Source of the DNA: Vibrionales bacterium SWAT-3
GTDB taxonomy: Bacteria > Pseudomonadota > Gammaproteobacteria > Enterobacterales > Vibrionaceae
Direction of reading: 5' to 3'
Assembly: GCA_000169995.1 (NCBI GenBank)
Contig: AAZW01000009.1
Coordinates: 62,001 to 126,000, forward strand
DNA length: 64,000 nucleotides
The notes beneath the pieces are model-generated. The model saw only the letters and a program-made list of their open reading frames with translations. It was not told the origin of the DNA and searched no databases. Within the stretch, counting starts at the first letter, position 1, and every line of letters starts with the position of its first letter. Both the position numbers and the translations under genes were made by a program. This document shows, in pieces, positions 29,555-40,150 of this stretch.

Positions 29555-30698
<1,144 letters not shown>

Positions 30699-30768
30699 TA
30701 CCAAGATTGGTACAACAAAAGCATCAAGTTAATAATAGTGGTCGGTAACGACGGCAAGAGGATTATCT

Positions 30769-31263
30769 ATGTCTCAAATGAGTGAAGTTGAAGTAAGAAA
30801 AGATCAAACGAATGACGAAGTACTTCAATGGGTAACATTCCAGCTAGAAGAAGAAACTTACGGCATCAATGTAATGCAAGTTCGTGAAGTACTGCGTTAC
30901 AGTGAGATTGCTCCGGTACCAGGTGCTCCTGACTACGTTCTAGGTATTATTAACCTACGTGGTAACGTTGTTACTGTTATCGACACTCGTTCTCGCTTTG
31001 GTTTGATGCAAGGTGAAATCACGGATAACACTCGTATCATCGTTATTGAATCTGAGCGTCAAGTTATTGGCATCCTGGTTGATAGCGTTGCTGAAGTGGT
31101 TTACCTACGTTCTTCCGAAATCGATACAACACCAAGTGTTGGTACTGACGAAAGCGCGAAGTTCATCCAGGGCGTTAGCAACCGCGATGGCAAGCTGCTT
31201 ATCTTAGTAGATCTAAACAAACTACTAAGCGAAGACGAATGGGATGAGATGGCTCACCTATAA
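30769..31263 (+). CDS. cheW: Chemotaxis coupling protein CheW
   Basis: A 164-residue adaptor linking receptors to CheA in the array. The CheW fold is clear: 'WVTFQLEEETYGINVMQVREVLRYSEIAPVPGAPDYVLGIINLRGNVVTVIDTRSRFGL', then 'ILVDSVAEVVYL'. AGAGG (30758-30762) before the ATG is a good ribosome site. It lies 70 nt after parP and overlaps the next gene by 1 nt. It is the second CheW-fold protein here after the ParP C-terminus, besides CheA P5. Confidence 0.96.
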   Translation: MSQMSEVEVRKDQTNDEVLQWVTFQLEEETYGINVMQVREVLRYSEIAPVPGAPDYVLGIINLRGNVVTVIDTRSRFGLMQGEITDNTRIIVIESERQVIGILVDSVAEVVYLRSSEIDTTPSVGTDESAKFIQGVSNRDGKLLILVDLNKLLSEDEWDEMAHL

Positions 31264-31775
31264 TGTTTGAAGCGCTTCCTTTAAGCCCTGCTGCACTGAT
31301 TGCTGGAGTTGGGGTTTTTACGTTATTCATCTTGATTTTGATAAGCAAAGTAAAAAGTGCGATTCAAAAGCAACTGGATCAGTCACGCCTACAGGTTCGT
31401 AACTTGGATAAAGAGCTGCAAAAATCGAGCAAGCAATTGCTAGAAGTTCGCTCTGTTGTGGTTGGCCTTGGCCAGAAAGTGACTGAACAACAAGATCTTA
31501 TCAAACATTTGAATGAACGTATTGTTGAGCTGGAACATGCGGATACCGATGGACGTTTGTACACGCGTGCAACGAAAATGGTTCAGCTTGGCGCTGGGAT
31601 TAACGAGTTAATTGAAGAATGTGAATTACCCAAAGCAGAAGCTGAGCTGATGATGTCTCTGCAGAACAAGCTTGCTGGTAAAGAGAAAATTCCTTCATTA
31701 CGAAGCGACCCTTCCTCGTTTGATGAGCATCCCACCGCCTCTCGTGATCGCAGGGATCCACCTCGACGTCGTTAA
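31263..31775 (+). CDS. DUF2802 membrane-anchored coiled-coil protein
   Basis: A 170-residue protein with one N-terminal membrane helix (about 6-29), a charged coiled coil (about 32-95, with heptads such as 'LDQSRLQVRNLDKELQKSSK'), a small helical domain (about 98-140; 'RATKMVQLGAGINELIEECELPKAEAELMMSLQNKL') that resembles DUF2802, and a basic Arg-rich tail. No function is known to me. It is the last gene of the chemotaxis unit, with its start overlapping the cheW stop, and a strong terminator follows. That context suggests a role in array or motor function at the membrane, but this is inference. Confidence 0.82.
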   Translation: MFEALPLSPAALIAGVGVFTLFILILISKVKSAIQKQLDQSRLQVRNLDKELQKSSKQLLEVRSVVVGLGQKVTEQQDLIKHLNERIVELEHADTDGRLYTRATKMVQLGAGINELIEECELPKAEAELMMSLQNKLAGKEKIPSLRSDPSSFDEHPTASRDRRDPPRRR

Positions 31776-31824
31776 ATTGAGCGCTATTCGTGGATAAACA
31801 CATCATGTTTGTCACACACTCTTT

Positions 31825-31850
31825 AAAAAGAAGCTTCGGCTTCTTTTTTT
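31825..31850 (+). terminator. Terminator of the flagellar/chemotaxis unit
   Basis: AAAAAGAAGC (31825-31834) and GCTTCTTTTT (31839-31848) form a 10-bp stem with the very stable TTCG loop, followed by T residues. It closes the run from flhA to the DUF2802 gene. The sequence from here to 32012 holds no gene that I can see. Confidence 0.93.
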
Positions 31851-32012
31851 GTGCCTGTACAACTGTTTATAGAACGATGTTTATAAGTGCTTGTTACTAC
31901 AGCAATATCTCATTTTTGGTCAAAATGTGTAAATTGTGATGCAGTAGTAACAGTTTCTTACCGACTTTGTTCTACTGAAAACGCCTAGTCCTGTTTTGTC
32001 ACCATATTGGTG

Positions 32013-32021
32013 TGCTACTAT
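32013..32021 (+). promoter_or_regulatory. Possible extended -10 promoter of the ccm operon
   Basis: TGCTACTAT is an extended -10 (TG-N-TACTAT) placed 31 nt before the ccmA ATG, with TTGTCA upstream at a short 14-nt spacing, so the -35 is doubtful. It is the best candidate between the terminator at 31850 and ccmA. Confidence 0.4.
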
Positions 32022-32051
32022 AGCCCTCTCATTACTCGACTAAATTTACCT

Positions 32052-32669
32052 ATGCTAGAAGTCTCAAATTTAACTGCTATTCGTGACGAAAGGGTTCTGT
32101 TTGAATCGTTATCTTTTCAATTGAAACCAGGAGAGTTGGTTCAAGTTGAAGGGCGTAACGGTACAGGAAAAACGACACTCCTTAGGATCATCACTGGTTT
32201 AGGTGATCGTGACGAAGGCACTATCTCTTGGGATGGCGAATCTATCGAATCAAGTCGAGATGTGTATCATCAAAATTTGCTTTTTCTTGGCCACCAAACG
32301 GGTGTAAAGCGCGAGCTTAGCGCTTATGAGAACCTCAGTTTCTATCAGTCAATTCATTGTGGCGGAACCAACAAGGAAGAGCTTTATCAAGCGCTTGCTC
32401 AGGTAGGGCTTGCTGGTAGAGAAGATGTGCCTGCGGGTCAATTGTCTGCCGGCCAACAACGTCGCGTAGCTTTAGCTCGTCTTTGGTTGAGTAAGCAGAT
32501 GTTGTGGATTCTCGACGAACCGTTGACTGCGATTGATAAGCAGGGTGTTAAAGTTCTTGAGTCGCTTTTTTCTCAGCATGCGGATAACGATGGTATTGTA
32601 CTACTCACAACGCACCAAGATATGTTTGCTGATAGCCCTAAACTAAGAAAAATAAAGTTGGGTGAGTAA
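32052..32669 (+). CDS. ccmA: Cytochrome c maturation ABC ATPase CcmA
   Basis: A 205-residue ABC ATPase with Walker A GRNGTGKT (34-41), signature '[14 protein letters not shown]' and Walker B '[13 protein letters not shown]'. With CcmB, CcmC and CcmD it forms the complex that releases haem-loaded CcmE in the periplasm. I chose ATG 32052 ([10 protein letters not shown]), the normal start of the family; in-frame upstream codons have no ribosome site and would overlap the candidate promoter. No Shine-Dalgarno is visible. Confidence 0.95.
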   Translation: MLEVSNLTAIRDERVLFESLSFQLKPGELVQVEGRNGTGKTTLLRIITGLGDRDEGTISWDGESIESSRDVYHQNLLFLGHQTGVKRELSAYENLSFYQSIHCGGTNKEELYQALAQVGLAGREDVPAGQLSAGQQRRVALARLWLSKQMLWILDEPLTAIDKQGVKVLESLFSQHADNDGIVLLTTHQDMFADSPKLRKIKLGE

Positions 32670-32670
32670 T

Positions 32671-33339
32671 ATGATCTCTTCAATGACCACCATTATCCGA
32701 CGTGAGCTGCTTATCGCTTTTCGACGCCAGGCGGATATCTTTAACCCGCTGTGGTTCTTCATTATTGTTATCACGCTTTTCCCTTTGAGTATCGGCCCAG
32801 AGCCAAACCTACTTGCACGTATTGCTGCGGGTATTGTTTGGGTTGCCGCGTTGCTCTCTGCATTGCTCTCTCTTGAGCGCCTATTTCGTGATGATTTTCA
32901 AGATGGCGCCCTTGAACAGATGATGCTGATGCCCATCCCGTTGCAGTTGGTAGTATTGTCCAAGGTCATAGCACACTGGCTATTGACCGGGTTACCATTA
33001 ATTTTAATTAGCCCATTGTTGGCTGTTTTGTTGTCATTGGATTTTGACACTTGGCTCTCTGTTGTGATGACTTTGCTTGTCGGAACGCCTGCCTTGAGCT
33101 TTATTGGGGCGATTGGTGTTGCTTTGACGGTTGGGTTGCAGAAGGGCGGGGTGTTACTGAGCCTGCTGATTTTGCCGCTGTACATCCCTATTTTGATTTT
33201 CGCAACGTCAGCGATTGACGCTGCGGCTTTGGGCGTTGCATACAATGGTCAATTAGCGATCCTTGGCGCCATGTTGATGGGCGCGATGACGCTAACTCCT
33301 TTTGCGATCAGTGCCGCACTTCGCGTGAGTGTGAATTGA
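32671..33339 (+). CDS. ccmB: Haem exporter permease CcmB
   Basis: A 222-residue membrane protein with about six helices. Typical segments are 'FNPLWFFIIVITLFPLSIGPEPNLL' and 'ALLSLERLFRDDFQDGALEQMMLMP', the latter a cytoplasmic loop found in CcmB proteins. It is the membrane partner of CcmA. ATG 32671 follows GGTGAG; an overlapping GTG at 32662 is possible. A 147-nt A/T-rich gap before ccmC holds no gene and no clear terminator. Confidence 0.93.
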   Translation: MISSMTTIIRRELLIAFRRQADIFNPLWFFIIVITLFPLSIGPEPNLLARIAAGIVWVAALLSALLSLERLFRDDFQDGALEQMMLMPIPLQLVVLSKVIAHWLLTGLPLILISPLLAVLLSLDFDTWLSVVMTLLVGTPALSFIGAIGVALTVGLQKGGVLLSLLILPLYIPILIFATSAIDAAALGVAYNGQLAILGAMLMGAMTLTPFAISAALRVSVN

Positions 33340-33486
33340 TAACGGTATCAGTATCGTATAGCTAAAGTGAACCAAAGTGTTCGATGAGACTCATAGAGTC
33401 AGCAAAACAGAAAGCAGAACAAATATATTATTATAATTATAGCTTTAGTAGCTGTAAGCAATATGAAGTAAGAGTGAGATTACAAC

Positions 33487-34227
33487 ATGTGGAAATGGCT
33501 CCATCCCTATGCCAAAGCAGAAACGTCATACCAGCTTGCTGGTAAACTTCTGCCGTGGTTCTCAATCCTAGCGCTATTGTGTCTATCCTTTGGTACGGTG
33601 TGGGGCCTTGCGTTCGCACCTTCTGATTATCAACAGGGTGATAGTTTCCGAATTATCTACATTCACGTTCCTTCTGCCATTTGGTCGATGGGTGTGTACA
33701 TGTCGATGGCGATCGCTGCATTCATTGGATTGGTATGGCAGGTAAGACTGTCTGACATGGCGGCGTTGGCGATGGCACCGATTGGAGCGGTATTTACCTT
33801 TATCGCACTACTGACTGGTGCCGTTTGGGGTAAGCCAATGTGGGGCGCTTGGTGGGTTTGGGATGCACGCCTAACCTCAGAGCTGATTCTTCTATTCTTA
33901 TATCTAGGTGTAATTGCACTGCACCACGCGTTTGATGACCAAAAAACAGCAGCAAAAGCGGCAGGCATTTTGGCTATCGTCGGCGTGATTAACCTTCCTA
34001 TTATTCACTTCTCGGTAGAGTGGTGGAACACACTTCATCAAGGCGCGACGATCACTAAGTTCGCAAAACCTTCGATTTCAAGTGACATGCTATGGCCGCT
34101 TCTTCTTAACATCTTCGGCTTCGCTTTCTTCTTTGGCGCTTTGACCATGATTCGTTTCCGTAACGAAATCATCAGCAAAGAAAGTCATCGTCCATGGGTT
34201 CGCAAGCTTGCGGCTGATAAAGCGTAG
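33487..34227 (+). CDS. ccmC: Haem handling protein CcmC
   Basis: A 246-residue protein with six membrane helices and the tryptophan-rich WWD motif ('GAWWVWDARLTSELILLFLYLG') that presents haem to CcmE. Conserved periplasmic histidines flank the motif ('IIYIHVPSAIWSMGVY', 'IHFSVEWWNTLHQG'). It lies 14 nt before ccmD. Confidence 0.96.
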   Translation: MWKWLHPYAKAETSYQLAGKLLPWFSILALLCLSFGTVWGLAFAPSDYQQGDSFRIIYIHVPSAIWSMGVYMSMAIAAFIGLVWQVRLSDMAALAMAPIGAVFTFIALLTGAVWGKPMWGAWWVWDARLTSELILLFLYLGVIALHHAFDDQKTAAKAAGILAIVGVINLPIIHFSVEWWNTLHQGATITKFAKPSISSDMLWPLLLNIFGFAFFFGALTMIRFRNEIISKESHRPWVRKLAADKA

Positions 34228-34241
34228 TAGGGTAGGTATTT

Positions 34242-34448
34242 ATGTATTTTGAATCTTTGAGTGATTTCTTTGCCATGGGCGGTTACGCGTCATACGTATG
34301 GAGTGCATTTGGAATCACATTTCTCTCGATGATCATCTTACTGGTGGTAAGCGTTCGTCGTGGTAAGCAATTACTAACTGAAGTACAAGCTAAGGTTGAT
34401 CGCCAAGCTCGTATCGATGCAGCAAAAAATATGGAGAACACTCTATGA
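34242..34448 (+). CDS. ccmD: Haem exporter subunit CcmD
   Basis: A 68-residue protein with one membrane helix (about 17-37; '[22 protein letters not shown]') and a basic C-terminal cytoplasmic tail ('[21 protein letters not shown]'), as expected of CcmD, which is needed to release holo-CcmE. It overlaps ccmE by 4 nt. Confidence 0.93.
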   Translation: MYFESLSDFFAMGGYASYVWSAFGITFLSMIILLVVSVRRGKQLLTEVQAKVDRQARIDAAKNMENTL

Positions 34449-34927
34449 ACCCAAGACGCAAAAAGAGGCTGGGCATTGTCTTAGCGATCTTTTTTGGTAT
34501 CAGTGCAACTGTTGGATTAATGGTTTACGCACTTAACCAGAACATGGATCTGTTCTACACACCAACTGAGCTGGTAAACGGTAAAGACGGTAAAAAACCT
34601 GAGGTTGGCCAACGCCTACGTATTGGTGGCATGGTTGTCGTAGGCTCTGTAAGCCGTGACAACGAATCACTACGAGTAAGCTTTGATTTGGCAGATGTAG
34701 GTCCTAAAGTAACAATTTTATACGATGGTATCCTTCCTGATCTTTTCCGTGAAGGCCAAGGTATTGTTGCTCAAGGTGTCTTAAAAGACGCAACGACAAT
34801 CGAAGCGTTTGAGGTGTTGGCAAAGCACGATGAAGAGTACATGCCTTCTGAAGTTGCGGAAGCAATGAAGAAAACACATGAGCCTTTGCAATACACGACT
34901 GAACAAAAAGAAGGAAATGCTCAATGA
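34445..34927 (+). CDS. ccmE: Periplasmic haem chaperone CcmE
   Basis: CcmE (160 residues) carries haem covalently on a histidine. It has an N-terminal membrane anchor (about 8-29), an OB-fold domain with '[11 protein letters not shown]' and '[11 protein letters not shown]', and the haem-binding motif H128-D-E-E-Y132 in '[11 protein letters not shown]', the equivalent of HDENY in E. coli, with the essential His and Tyr kept. It overlaps ccmD and ccmF by 4 nt each. Confidence 0.96.
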   Translation: MNPRRKKRLGIVLAIFFGISATVGLMVYALNQNMDLFYTPTELVNGKDGKKPEVGQRLRIGGMVVVGSVSRDNESLRVSFDLADVGPKVTILYDGILPDLFREGQGIVAQGVLKDATTIEAFEVLAKHDEEYMPSEVAEAMKKTHEPLQYTTEQKEGNAQ

Positions 34928-36894
34928 TAGCCGAGATCGGCCATTTTGCGATGATCCTGTCTTTGGGACTTGCATTGCTGCTAAGCGTGCTCCCATTGTA
35001 TGGAGCCGCTCGAAATAACACATTATTGATGAACAGCGCACGACCGTTGTCGTGGGGTATGTTCGGCTTCTTAGCTATTTCGTTCTTTATCTTGTGTTAC
35101 GCGTTTTACACAAATGATTTTACGATTCAATACGTAGCAAGTAACTCAAACAGCCAACTGCCTTGGTACTACCGAATTACGGCGGTTTGGGGTGCGCACG
35201 AAGGTTCATTACTGCTTTGGGTTCTCATCCAAGCGGGTTGGACTGTAGCAGTAGCGACATTCAGTCGTGGTATGCCTCAAGAGTCTGTGGCTCGCGTTTT
35301 GGCTATCATGGGTTTGATTACTGTCGGTTTCTTGCTGTTCATTATCGTGACGTCTAACCCGTTCTTACGTACATTGCCTTTCTTCCCTGTTGATGGCCGT
35401 GACCTTAACCCACTACTGCAAGACCCGGGTTTGATCATTCACCCACCGATGCTTTACATGGGCTATGTAGGTTTCTCTGTTGCGTTCTCTTTCGCGATTG
35501 CTTCTCTAATGAGTGGTCGTCTTGATACGGCATGGGCTCGTTGGTCTCGTCCTTGGACAATTGCAGCTTGGTTATTCTTAACGGTAGGTATCGCACTAGG
35601 TTCATGGTGGGCATACTACGAACTTGGCTGGGGTGGCTGGTGGTTCTGGGATCCAGTAGAAAACGCTTCATTCATGCCTTGGTTGGCTGGTACTGCACTG
35701 ATGCACTCACTAGCGGTAACCGAAAAGCGTGGCACATTTAAAGCTTGGACAGTATTGCTGGCTATCTCTGCGTTCTCATTAAGCTTGTTGGGCACTTTCT
35801 TAGTTCGTTCAGGCATTCTGGTCTCGGTTCACGCGTTCGCGTCTGATCCGGCTCGTGGTATGTTCATCCTGGGTTTCCTAGTTTTTGTTATTGGTGGCTC
35901 ACTATTACTGTTCGCAGTGAAAGGTGCATCAGTTCGTGTTCGTGGTAACTTCGATCTAGTCTCTCGTGAAAATGCGCTACTTGGTAACAACGTTCTTCTG
36001 ATTGCAGCGCTAGTTGTTGTATTAGTAGGTACATTATTACCACTGGTTCACAAACAGTTAGGTCTGGGCTCGGTATCTATCGGTGCACCATTCTTCGACA
36101 TGTTGTTCTTCTGGTTAATGATCCCGTTCTCATTCCTATTGGGTATCGGTCCTCTTATCCGTTGGAAGCGTGACAATTTATCTAAGCTTGTTAAGCCGAT
36201 GATTATTTCAGGCGTATTCTCGTTAGGCTTGAGTGCGCTAATGGTGACTCTGCTAGCTGACCGCTTCAGTGGTACTGCGTTTGCAGGCTGGGTAATGGCA
36301 TTCTGGATCATCTTCATGCACGGTTTTGAACTGCATGAGCGTGCGACTCACCGTCATAGCTTTATGAAAGGTCTAACTAAGCTGCCTCGTAGCCACTGGG
36401 CGATGGTGTGTGGTCACATCGGTTTAGCCGTAACTGTAATTGGTATCGCAATGGTGCAGAACTACAGTATTGAACGTGATGTTCGTCTGGCACCTGGCGA
36501 GAGCTACCAGCTTGAAGAGTACGACTTCCTATTCACAGGTGTTCGTGACAAAGATGGTCCAAACTACGATGGTTATATTGCTGATTTTGAAATCACAAAA
36601 GAAGGCAAGTACATCAATACGCTTCACGCAGAAAAACGCTTCTACACGACGGCTAAGTCTATGATGACAGAAGCGGCGATTGACCGTGGTGTAACGCGCG
36701 ACCTTTACATCGCAATGGGGGAGCGTCTAGACGACAACAAATCTTGGGCTGTACGTATTTACTACAAACCATTTGTACGTTGGATCTGGGCCGGTTCTTT
36801 GATCATGTCTCTTGGTGGCGCTATCGCTATCAGTGACCGTCGTTACCGTTTCCGTAAGCCAACCAAAAAGTCGGCTCAAGAGCAGGAGGCTTAA
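34924..36894 (+). CDS. ccmF: Cytochrome c haem lyase subunit CcmF
   Basis: A 656-residue membrane protein with about 14-15 helices that takes haem from CcmE and attaches it to apocytochrome c. The WWD motif is '[20 protein letters not shown]' and conserved histidines are seen near '[11 protein letters not shown]', '[12 protein letters not shown]' and '[21 protein letters not shown]'. The C-terminal periplasmic domain is intact. It begins within the end of ccmE and is followed 5 nt later by ccmG. Confidence 0.97.
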   Translation: MIAEIGHFAMILSLGLALLLSVLPLYGAARNNTLLMNSARPLSWGMFGFLAISFFILCYAFYTNDFTIQYVASNSNSQLPWYYRITAVWGAHEGSLLLWVLIQAGWTVAVATFSRGMPQESVARVLAIMGLITVGFLLFIIVTSNPFLRTLPFFPVDGRDLNPLLQDPGLIIHPPMLYMGYVGFSVAFSFAIASLMSGRLDTAWARWSRPWTIAAWLFLTVGIALGSWWAYYELGWGGWWFWDPVENASFMPWLAGTALMHSLAVTEKRGTFKAWTVLLAISAFSLSLLGTFLVRSGILVSVHAFASDPARGMFILGFLVFVIGGSLLLFAVKGASVRVRGNFDLVSRENALLGNNVLLIAALVVVLVGTLLPLVHKQLGLGSVSIGAPFFDMLFFWLMIPFSFLLGIGPLIRWKRDNLSKLVKPMIISGVFSLGLSALMVTLLADRFSGTAFAGWVMAFWIIFMHGFELHERATHRHSFMKGLTKLPRSHWAMVCGHIGLAVTVIGIAMVQNYSIERDVRLAPGESYQLEEYDFLFTGVRDKDGPNYDGYIADFEITKEGKYINTLHAEKRFYTTAKSMMTEAAIDRGVTRDLYIAMGERLDDNKSWAVRIYYKPFVRWIWAGSLIMSLGGAIAISDRRYRFRKPTKKSAQEQEA

Positions 36895-36899
36895 CTCGA

Positions 36900-37451
36900 A
36901 TGAACAAAAAGATTTTATTCATTCCATTGATTGCGTTCATGGTTCTAGCGGGAATCTTTGCAACGCAATTGGTGCGTAACCAGTCGGGCGATGACCCGAC
37001 TAAACTTGAATCGGTATTGATCGGTAAGCCAGTGCCAGAGTTTGATCTCGAAGACTTAGAGCAACCGGGTAAGCTGCATGACCAAGCGATCTTTAAAGGT
37101 GAGCCGCTGCTTCTTAACGTGTGGGCGACTTGGTGCCCTACCTGTTACGCCGAGCACTCCTACCTGAACAAGCTGGCTGACAAGGGCGTTAAGATTATTG
37201 GTCTTAATTACAAAGATGATCGCAACAAAGCGGTTGGTTGGTTAAAAGAGCTAGGTAACCCGTATCTAATCAGTCTTTTTGATGGCAACGGCATGTTAGG
37301 TCTAGACCTTGGTGTGTATGGCGCTCCAGAAACTTTCCTAATCGACGCTAATGGTGTGGTTCGCTATCGCCATGTGGGCGATGTAAATCCAACGAACTGG
37401 GCATCGACGCTTGAGCCGATGTACAACGACTTGTTGGAGGAAGCGAAATGA
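36900..37451 (+). CDS. ccmG: Thioredoxin-like protein CcmG/DsbE
   Basis: A 183-residue periplasmic thiol reductant anchored by one helix (about 5-25). It keeps the CXXCH cysteines of apocytochrome c reduced. The active site is W-C79-P-T-C82 in 'VWATWCPTCYAEH', with the family insert 'GLNYKDDRNKAVGWLKELGNPY' and cis-proline loop 'GVYGAPETFLID'. It overlaps ccmH by 4 nt. Confidence 0.96.
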   Translation: MNKKILFIPLIAFMVLAGIFATQLVRNQSGDDPTKLESVLIGKPVPEFDLEDLEQPGKLHDQAIFKGEPLLLNVWATWCPTCYAEHSYLNKLADKGVKIIGLNYKDDRNKAVGWLKELGNPYLISLFDGNGMLGLDLGVYGAPETFLIDANGVVRYRHVGDVNPTNWASTLEPMYNDLLEEAK

Positions 37452-37939
37452 TTAAGAAGGCACTGATTACTCTATTCGCTACGTTTGCGATATCAGCGAC
37501 GGTTTCTGCCGCGCCAATCGAATTTCATGAATTTGATACTGTAGATCAAGAGCAACAGTTTAAAGAGCTGAGCAATACGCTGCGTTGTCCTAAGTGTCAG
37601 AACAACACGATTGGTGACTCGAATGCAGAACTTGCGGTCGACCTGCGCCAAAAAGTGTATGAGATGACCAAAGATGGTAAGTCGAAGCAAGATATCATTG
37701 ATTATATGATTGCTCGCTACGGTAACTTCGTTACTTACAATCCGCCATTAACACTTGCGACATCGATCCTTTGGATTGGTCCATTTGCAGTGGTTGTGTT
37801 TGGATTTGGTTTGATCATTTTACGAAGCAGAAAGTCAAAATCGAAAGCAGCAACAGAGTCAGATCAAGACTGGGACGCAGATAAAGAAGCACGTTTAAAA
37901 GCGTTACTCGATGAAGAGAACGACGGAGATAAACAGTAA
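37448..37939 (+). CDS. ccmH: Cytochrome c maturation protein CcmH
   Basis: A 163-residue protein with an N-terminal signal (about 1-21), redox motif LRC47PKC50Q, a three-helix domain ('DLRQKVYEMTKDGKSKQDIIDYMIARYGNFVTYNPP') and one C-terminal membrane helix (about 103-125). It corresponds to the N-terminal half of E. coli CcmH; the TPR half is the separate gene ccmI downstream. It overlaps ccmI by 1 nt. Confidence 0.95.
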   Translation: MIKKALITLFATFAISATVSAAPIEFHEFDTVDQEQQFKELSNTLRCPKCQNNTIGDSNAELAVDLRQKVYEMTKDGKSKQDIIDYMIARYGNFVTYNPPLTLATSILWIGPFAVVVFGFGLIILRSRKSKSKAATESDQDWDADKEARLKALLDEENDGDKQ

Positions 37940-39159
37940 TGACTCTATTTTGGATTTCTACCATTATCCTTTCGCTAGCAGCAATCTTGTTGATTGTTCT
38001 GCCTTTCATTAATAAAAAGGCAAACAATGACGATGTGCTTCGTGATGAGTTGAATAAAGCTTTCTATAAAGACCGTCTCGATGAGCTAGAAGTAGAAGCT
38101 GAAGAAGGCCTTGTTGATAACCAACAGGAGCTAATTGCTGATCTGAAACAGTCTCTACTTGATGACGTTCCGGCTAAGCAAGAGATGAAGAAAACTCACA
38201 TCTCAACAGTGGGTGTTGTTGTACCCTCTATCATTCTTGTTGTGGCCGTTACTTACGGTATGTACTTCAAGTTTGGTGCGCTAGACAAAGTTCAACATTG
38301 GCAAGAGGTGAGCTCTAATCTTCCTGAGTTGTCTAAAAAGCTAATGTCATCAGAAGGCGGCACGTTAACGGACGACGAACTAGAAGATTTGACGTTGGCA
38401 CTGCGTACGCGCTTGCACTACCAACCTAAAGATTCAACGGGTTGGCTGCTGCTAGGTCGCATTGCTCTGGCTAATCGTGATGCACAAACCGCGATTGATG
38501 CGATGGAACGTGCTTATAAGCTAGAGCCTAAGGACGAAGATGTTCAACTTGGCTTTGCACAAGCACTGATGTTGTCGCCAGATGAGGCAGAGCAAAACCA
38601 AGCTCGTCTACTTCTAAGCCGTTTGGTTCAAAACGATTACGTAGACCTTCGTGTGTTCTCACTACTTGCTTTTGATGCATTTGAGCGTCAAGACTACCCA
38701 AGTGCGGTTAAGTACTGGAGCATCATGCAGCAGATGATCGGCCCACAAGACAGCCGTTATGAAATGCTTTCTCGCAGCATCGAAAGTGCTCAGAAGAAAA
38801 TGGGTGACGCGATGGGTGTTGACCAAGGCAAGAGCGTTGCAGTAACGCTTGAGCTAGCTGCTGATGTGAATGCTGATCCCAATTCTGTGTTGGTAGTTTC
38901 GGTACACCGAGCAGATGGTTCACCAATGCCAGTTGCTGCGGCTCGCTACCCATTGGGTTCGTTCCCTCGTACTGTTGTACTTGATGACGGTAATAGCATG
39001 ATGCAAGGTCAACAGTTGTCTAGTCTTGAAACTCTGATGGTTAGAGCTAGGCTTGATACAGATGGTAACGTTTCAACTCGCGATGGTGATTGGTACGGTG
39101 AGAGTGAAGTGGTTGAATTGGGTGAACCTGTGACCATTAATATCAATAAGCAATATTAA
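37939..39159 (+). CDS. ccmI: Cytochrome c maturation TPR protein CcmI
   Basis: A 406-residue protein that holds apocytochrome c for the haem lyase. It has a first membrane helix (about 4-23), a cytoplasmic leucine-zipper-like loop ('VLRDELNKAFYKDRLDELEVEAEEG'), a second helix (about 89-107), periplasmic TPR repeats (about 150-270; 'GWLLLGRIALANRDAQTAIDAMERAYKLEP') and a C-terminal beta domain. It is the last gene of the complete ccmABCDEFGHI set. Confidence 0.95.
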   Translation: MTLFWISTIILSLAAILLIVLPFINKKANNDDVLRDELNKAFYKDRLDELEVEAEEGLVDNQQELIADLKQSLLDDVPAKQEMKKTHISTVGVVVPSIILVVAVTYGMYFKFGALDKVQHWQEVSSNLPELSKKLMSSEGGTLTDDELEDLTLALRTRLHYQPKDSTGWLLLGRIALANRDAQTAIDAMERAYKLEPKDEDVQLGFAQALMLSPDEAEQNQARLLLSRLVQNDYVDLRVFSLLAFDAFERQDYPSAVKYWSIMQQMIGPQDSRYEMLSRSIESAQKKMGDAMGVDQGKSVAVTLELAADVNADPNSVLVVSVHRADGSPMPVAAARYPLGSFPRTVVLDDGNSMMQGQQLSSLETLMVRARLDTDGNVSTRDGDWYGESEVVELGEPVTININKQY

Positions 39160-39228
39160 TCACCATCTTGCATAGGTATTAGCTATTCCGATTTATAAAC
39201 AAACGGTATAGACTTACGCAAACAATTG

Positions 39229-39253
39229 AGGCCAGCGATTGCTGGCCTTTTTT
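39229..39253 (+). terminator. Terminator after ccmI, just before mlaA
   Basis: AGGCCAGC (39229-39236) pairs with GCTGGCCT (39241-39248) over a GATT loop and is followed by T residues to 39253. It ends the ccm operon, but only 24 nt separate it from the mlaA ATG, leaving little room for an mlaA promoter. Confidence 0.92.
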
Positions 39254-39277
39254 ATTATTCCTTATGGAAAAGGTGAT

Positions 39278-40060
39278 ATGTCTATCAGTGTTTTAAGACT
39301 CTCGAGTTTACTCTTTATCGCAAGCTTAACGGTGGGCTGTTCTAGCGCGCCAGATGAAAGCAATAATGATAATCTCGAAACCTCTGAATACGTCGAAGAG
39401 TCCCACCCGAATGATCCTTTTGAAGGTTTCAACCGAGCGATGTGGAATATTAACTACGAGTATTTAGATCCTTATTTGGTTCGCCCTGTTTCTCTCGCTT
39501 ATGTTGACTACACTCCTGTGCCGGTGCGTTCTGGTATCTCCAACTTTCTAGCCAACTTAGACGAACCATCAAGCATGGTGAATAATCTCATCATGGGTAA
39601 TGGTGAGAAAGCGCTCGACCACTTTAACCGGTTTTGGATCAACTCAACATTTGGCTTGTTAGGCTTAATCGATATTGCTAGCGAAGCGGGAATCACCAAA
39701 TATGATGACAAGTCCTTTTCTGATGCGATTGGTCATTATGGAGTAGGGAATGGTCCGTACTTTATGGTGCCAGGTTATGGCCCTTTAACGACACGTGAAG
39801 TGACTGAAACCGTTGATGGCCTGTATGTTCCTCTGTCGTTCTTAAATTTTTGGGCGAGCTTAGGCAAATGGGCTTTCGAAGGTATGGAAACACGTGCTCA
39901 GTTAGTTTCGCAAGAAGCGCTGCTGGATGATTCTCCAGACCCATACGCGTTAACACGTGATGTCTACATCCAACGTCGTGATTTTAAAGCTGAGATTGAA
40001 CCTGAAGAGGTGGATCTCGAAGAAGAAGATTTCATCGATGGTTATCTAGAAGATTACTAG
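39278..40060 (+). CDS. mlaA: Outer-membrane lipid asymmetry lipoprotein MlaA (VacJ)
   Basis: A 260-residue outer-membrane lipoprotein with signal peptide and lipobox LTVGC21. MlaA removes mislocated phospholipid from the outer leaflet and hands it to the periplasmic Mla shuttle. The family signature 'DPFEGFNRAMWNINYEYLDPYLVRPVSLAY' and 'GVGNGPYFMVPGYGPLTTREV' are clear; the C-terminal tail is acidic. ATG 39278 has AAAAGGTGAT before it; a longer reading from 39239 would run through the terminator stem and lose the signal peptide. Its place next to two fadL genes groups outer-membrane lipid functions. Confidence 0.95.
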   Translation: MSISVLRLSSLLFIASLTVGCSSAPDESNNDNLETSEYVEESHPNDPFEGFNRAMWNINYEYLDPYLVRPVSLAYVDYTPVPVRSGISNFLANLDEPSSMVNNLIMGNGEKALDHFNRFWINSTFGLLGLIDIASEAGITKYDDKSFSDAIGHYGVGNGPYFMVPGYGPLTTREVTETVDGLYVPLSFLNFWASLGKWAFEGMETRAQLVSQEALLDDSPDPYALTRDVYIQRRDFKAEIEPEEVDLEEEDFIDGYLEDY

Positions 40061-40087
40061 ATACACGATTTAGGAAACCGATAAAAG

Positions 40088-40123
40088 AAAGGCTCGATGT
40101 TGAAAACAACATCGAGCCTTTTT
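40088..40123. terminator. Bidirectional terminator between mlaA and fadL
   Basis: A perfect 15-bp stem, AAAGGCTCGATGTTG (40088-40102) with CAACATCGAGCCTTT (40107-40121), with an AAAA loop. T-runs follow on the + side, and A-rich sequence on the other side gives Ts on the - strand, so it can end both convergent genes. Confidence 0.93.
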
Positions 40124-40150
40124 AATGCTTTCTACTTTTAGAACAGTAGG

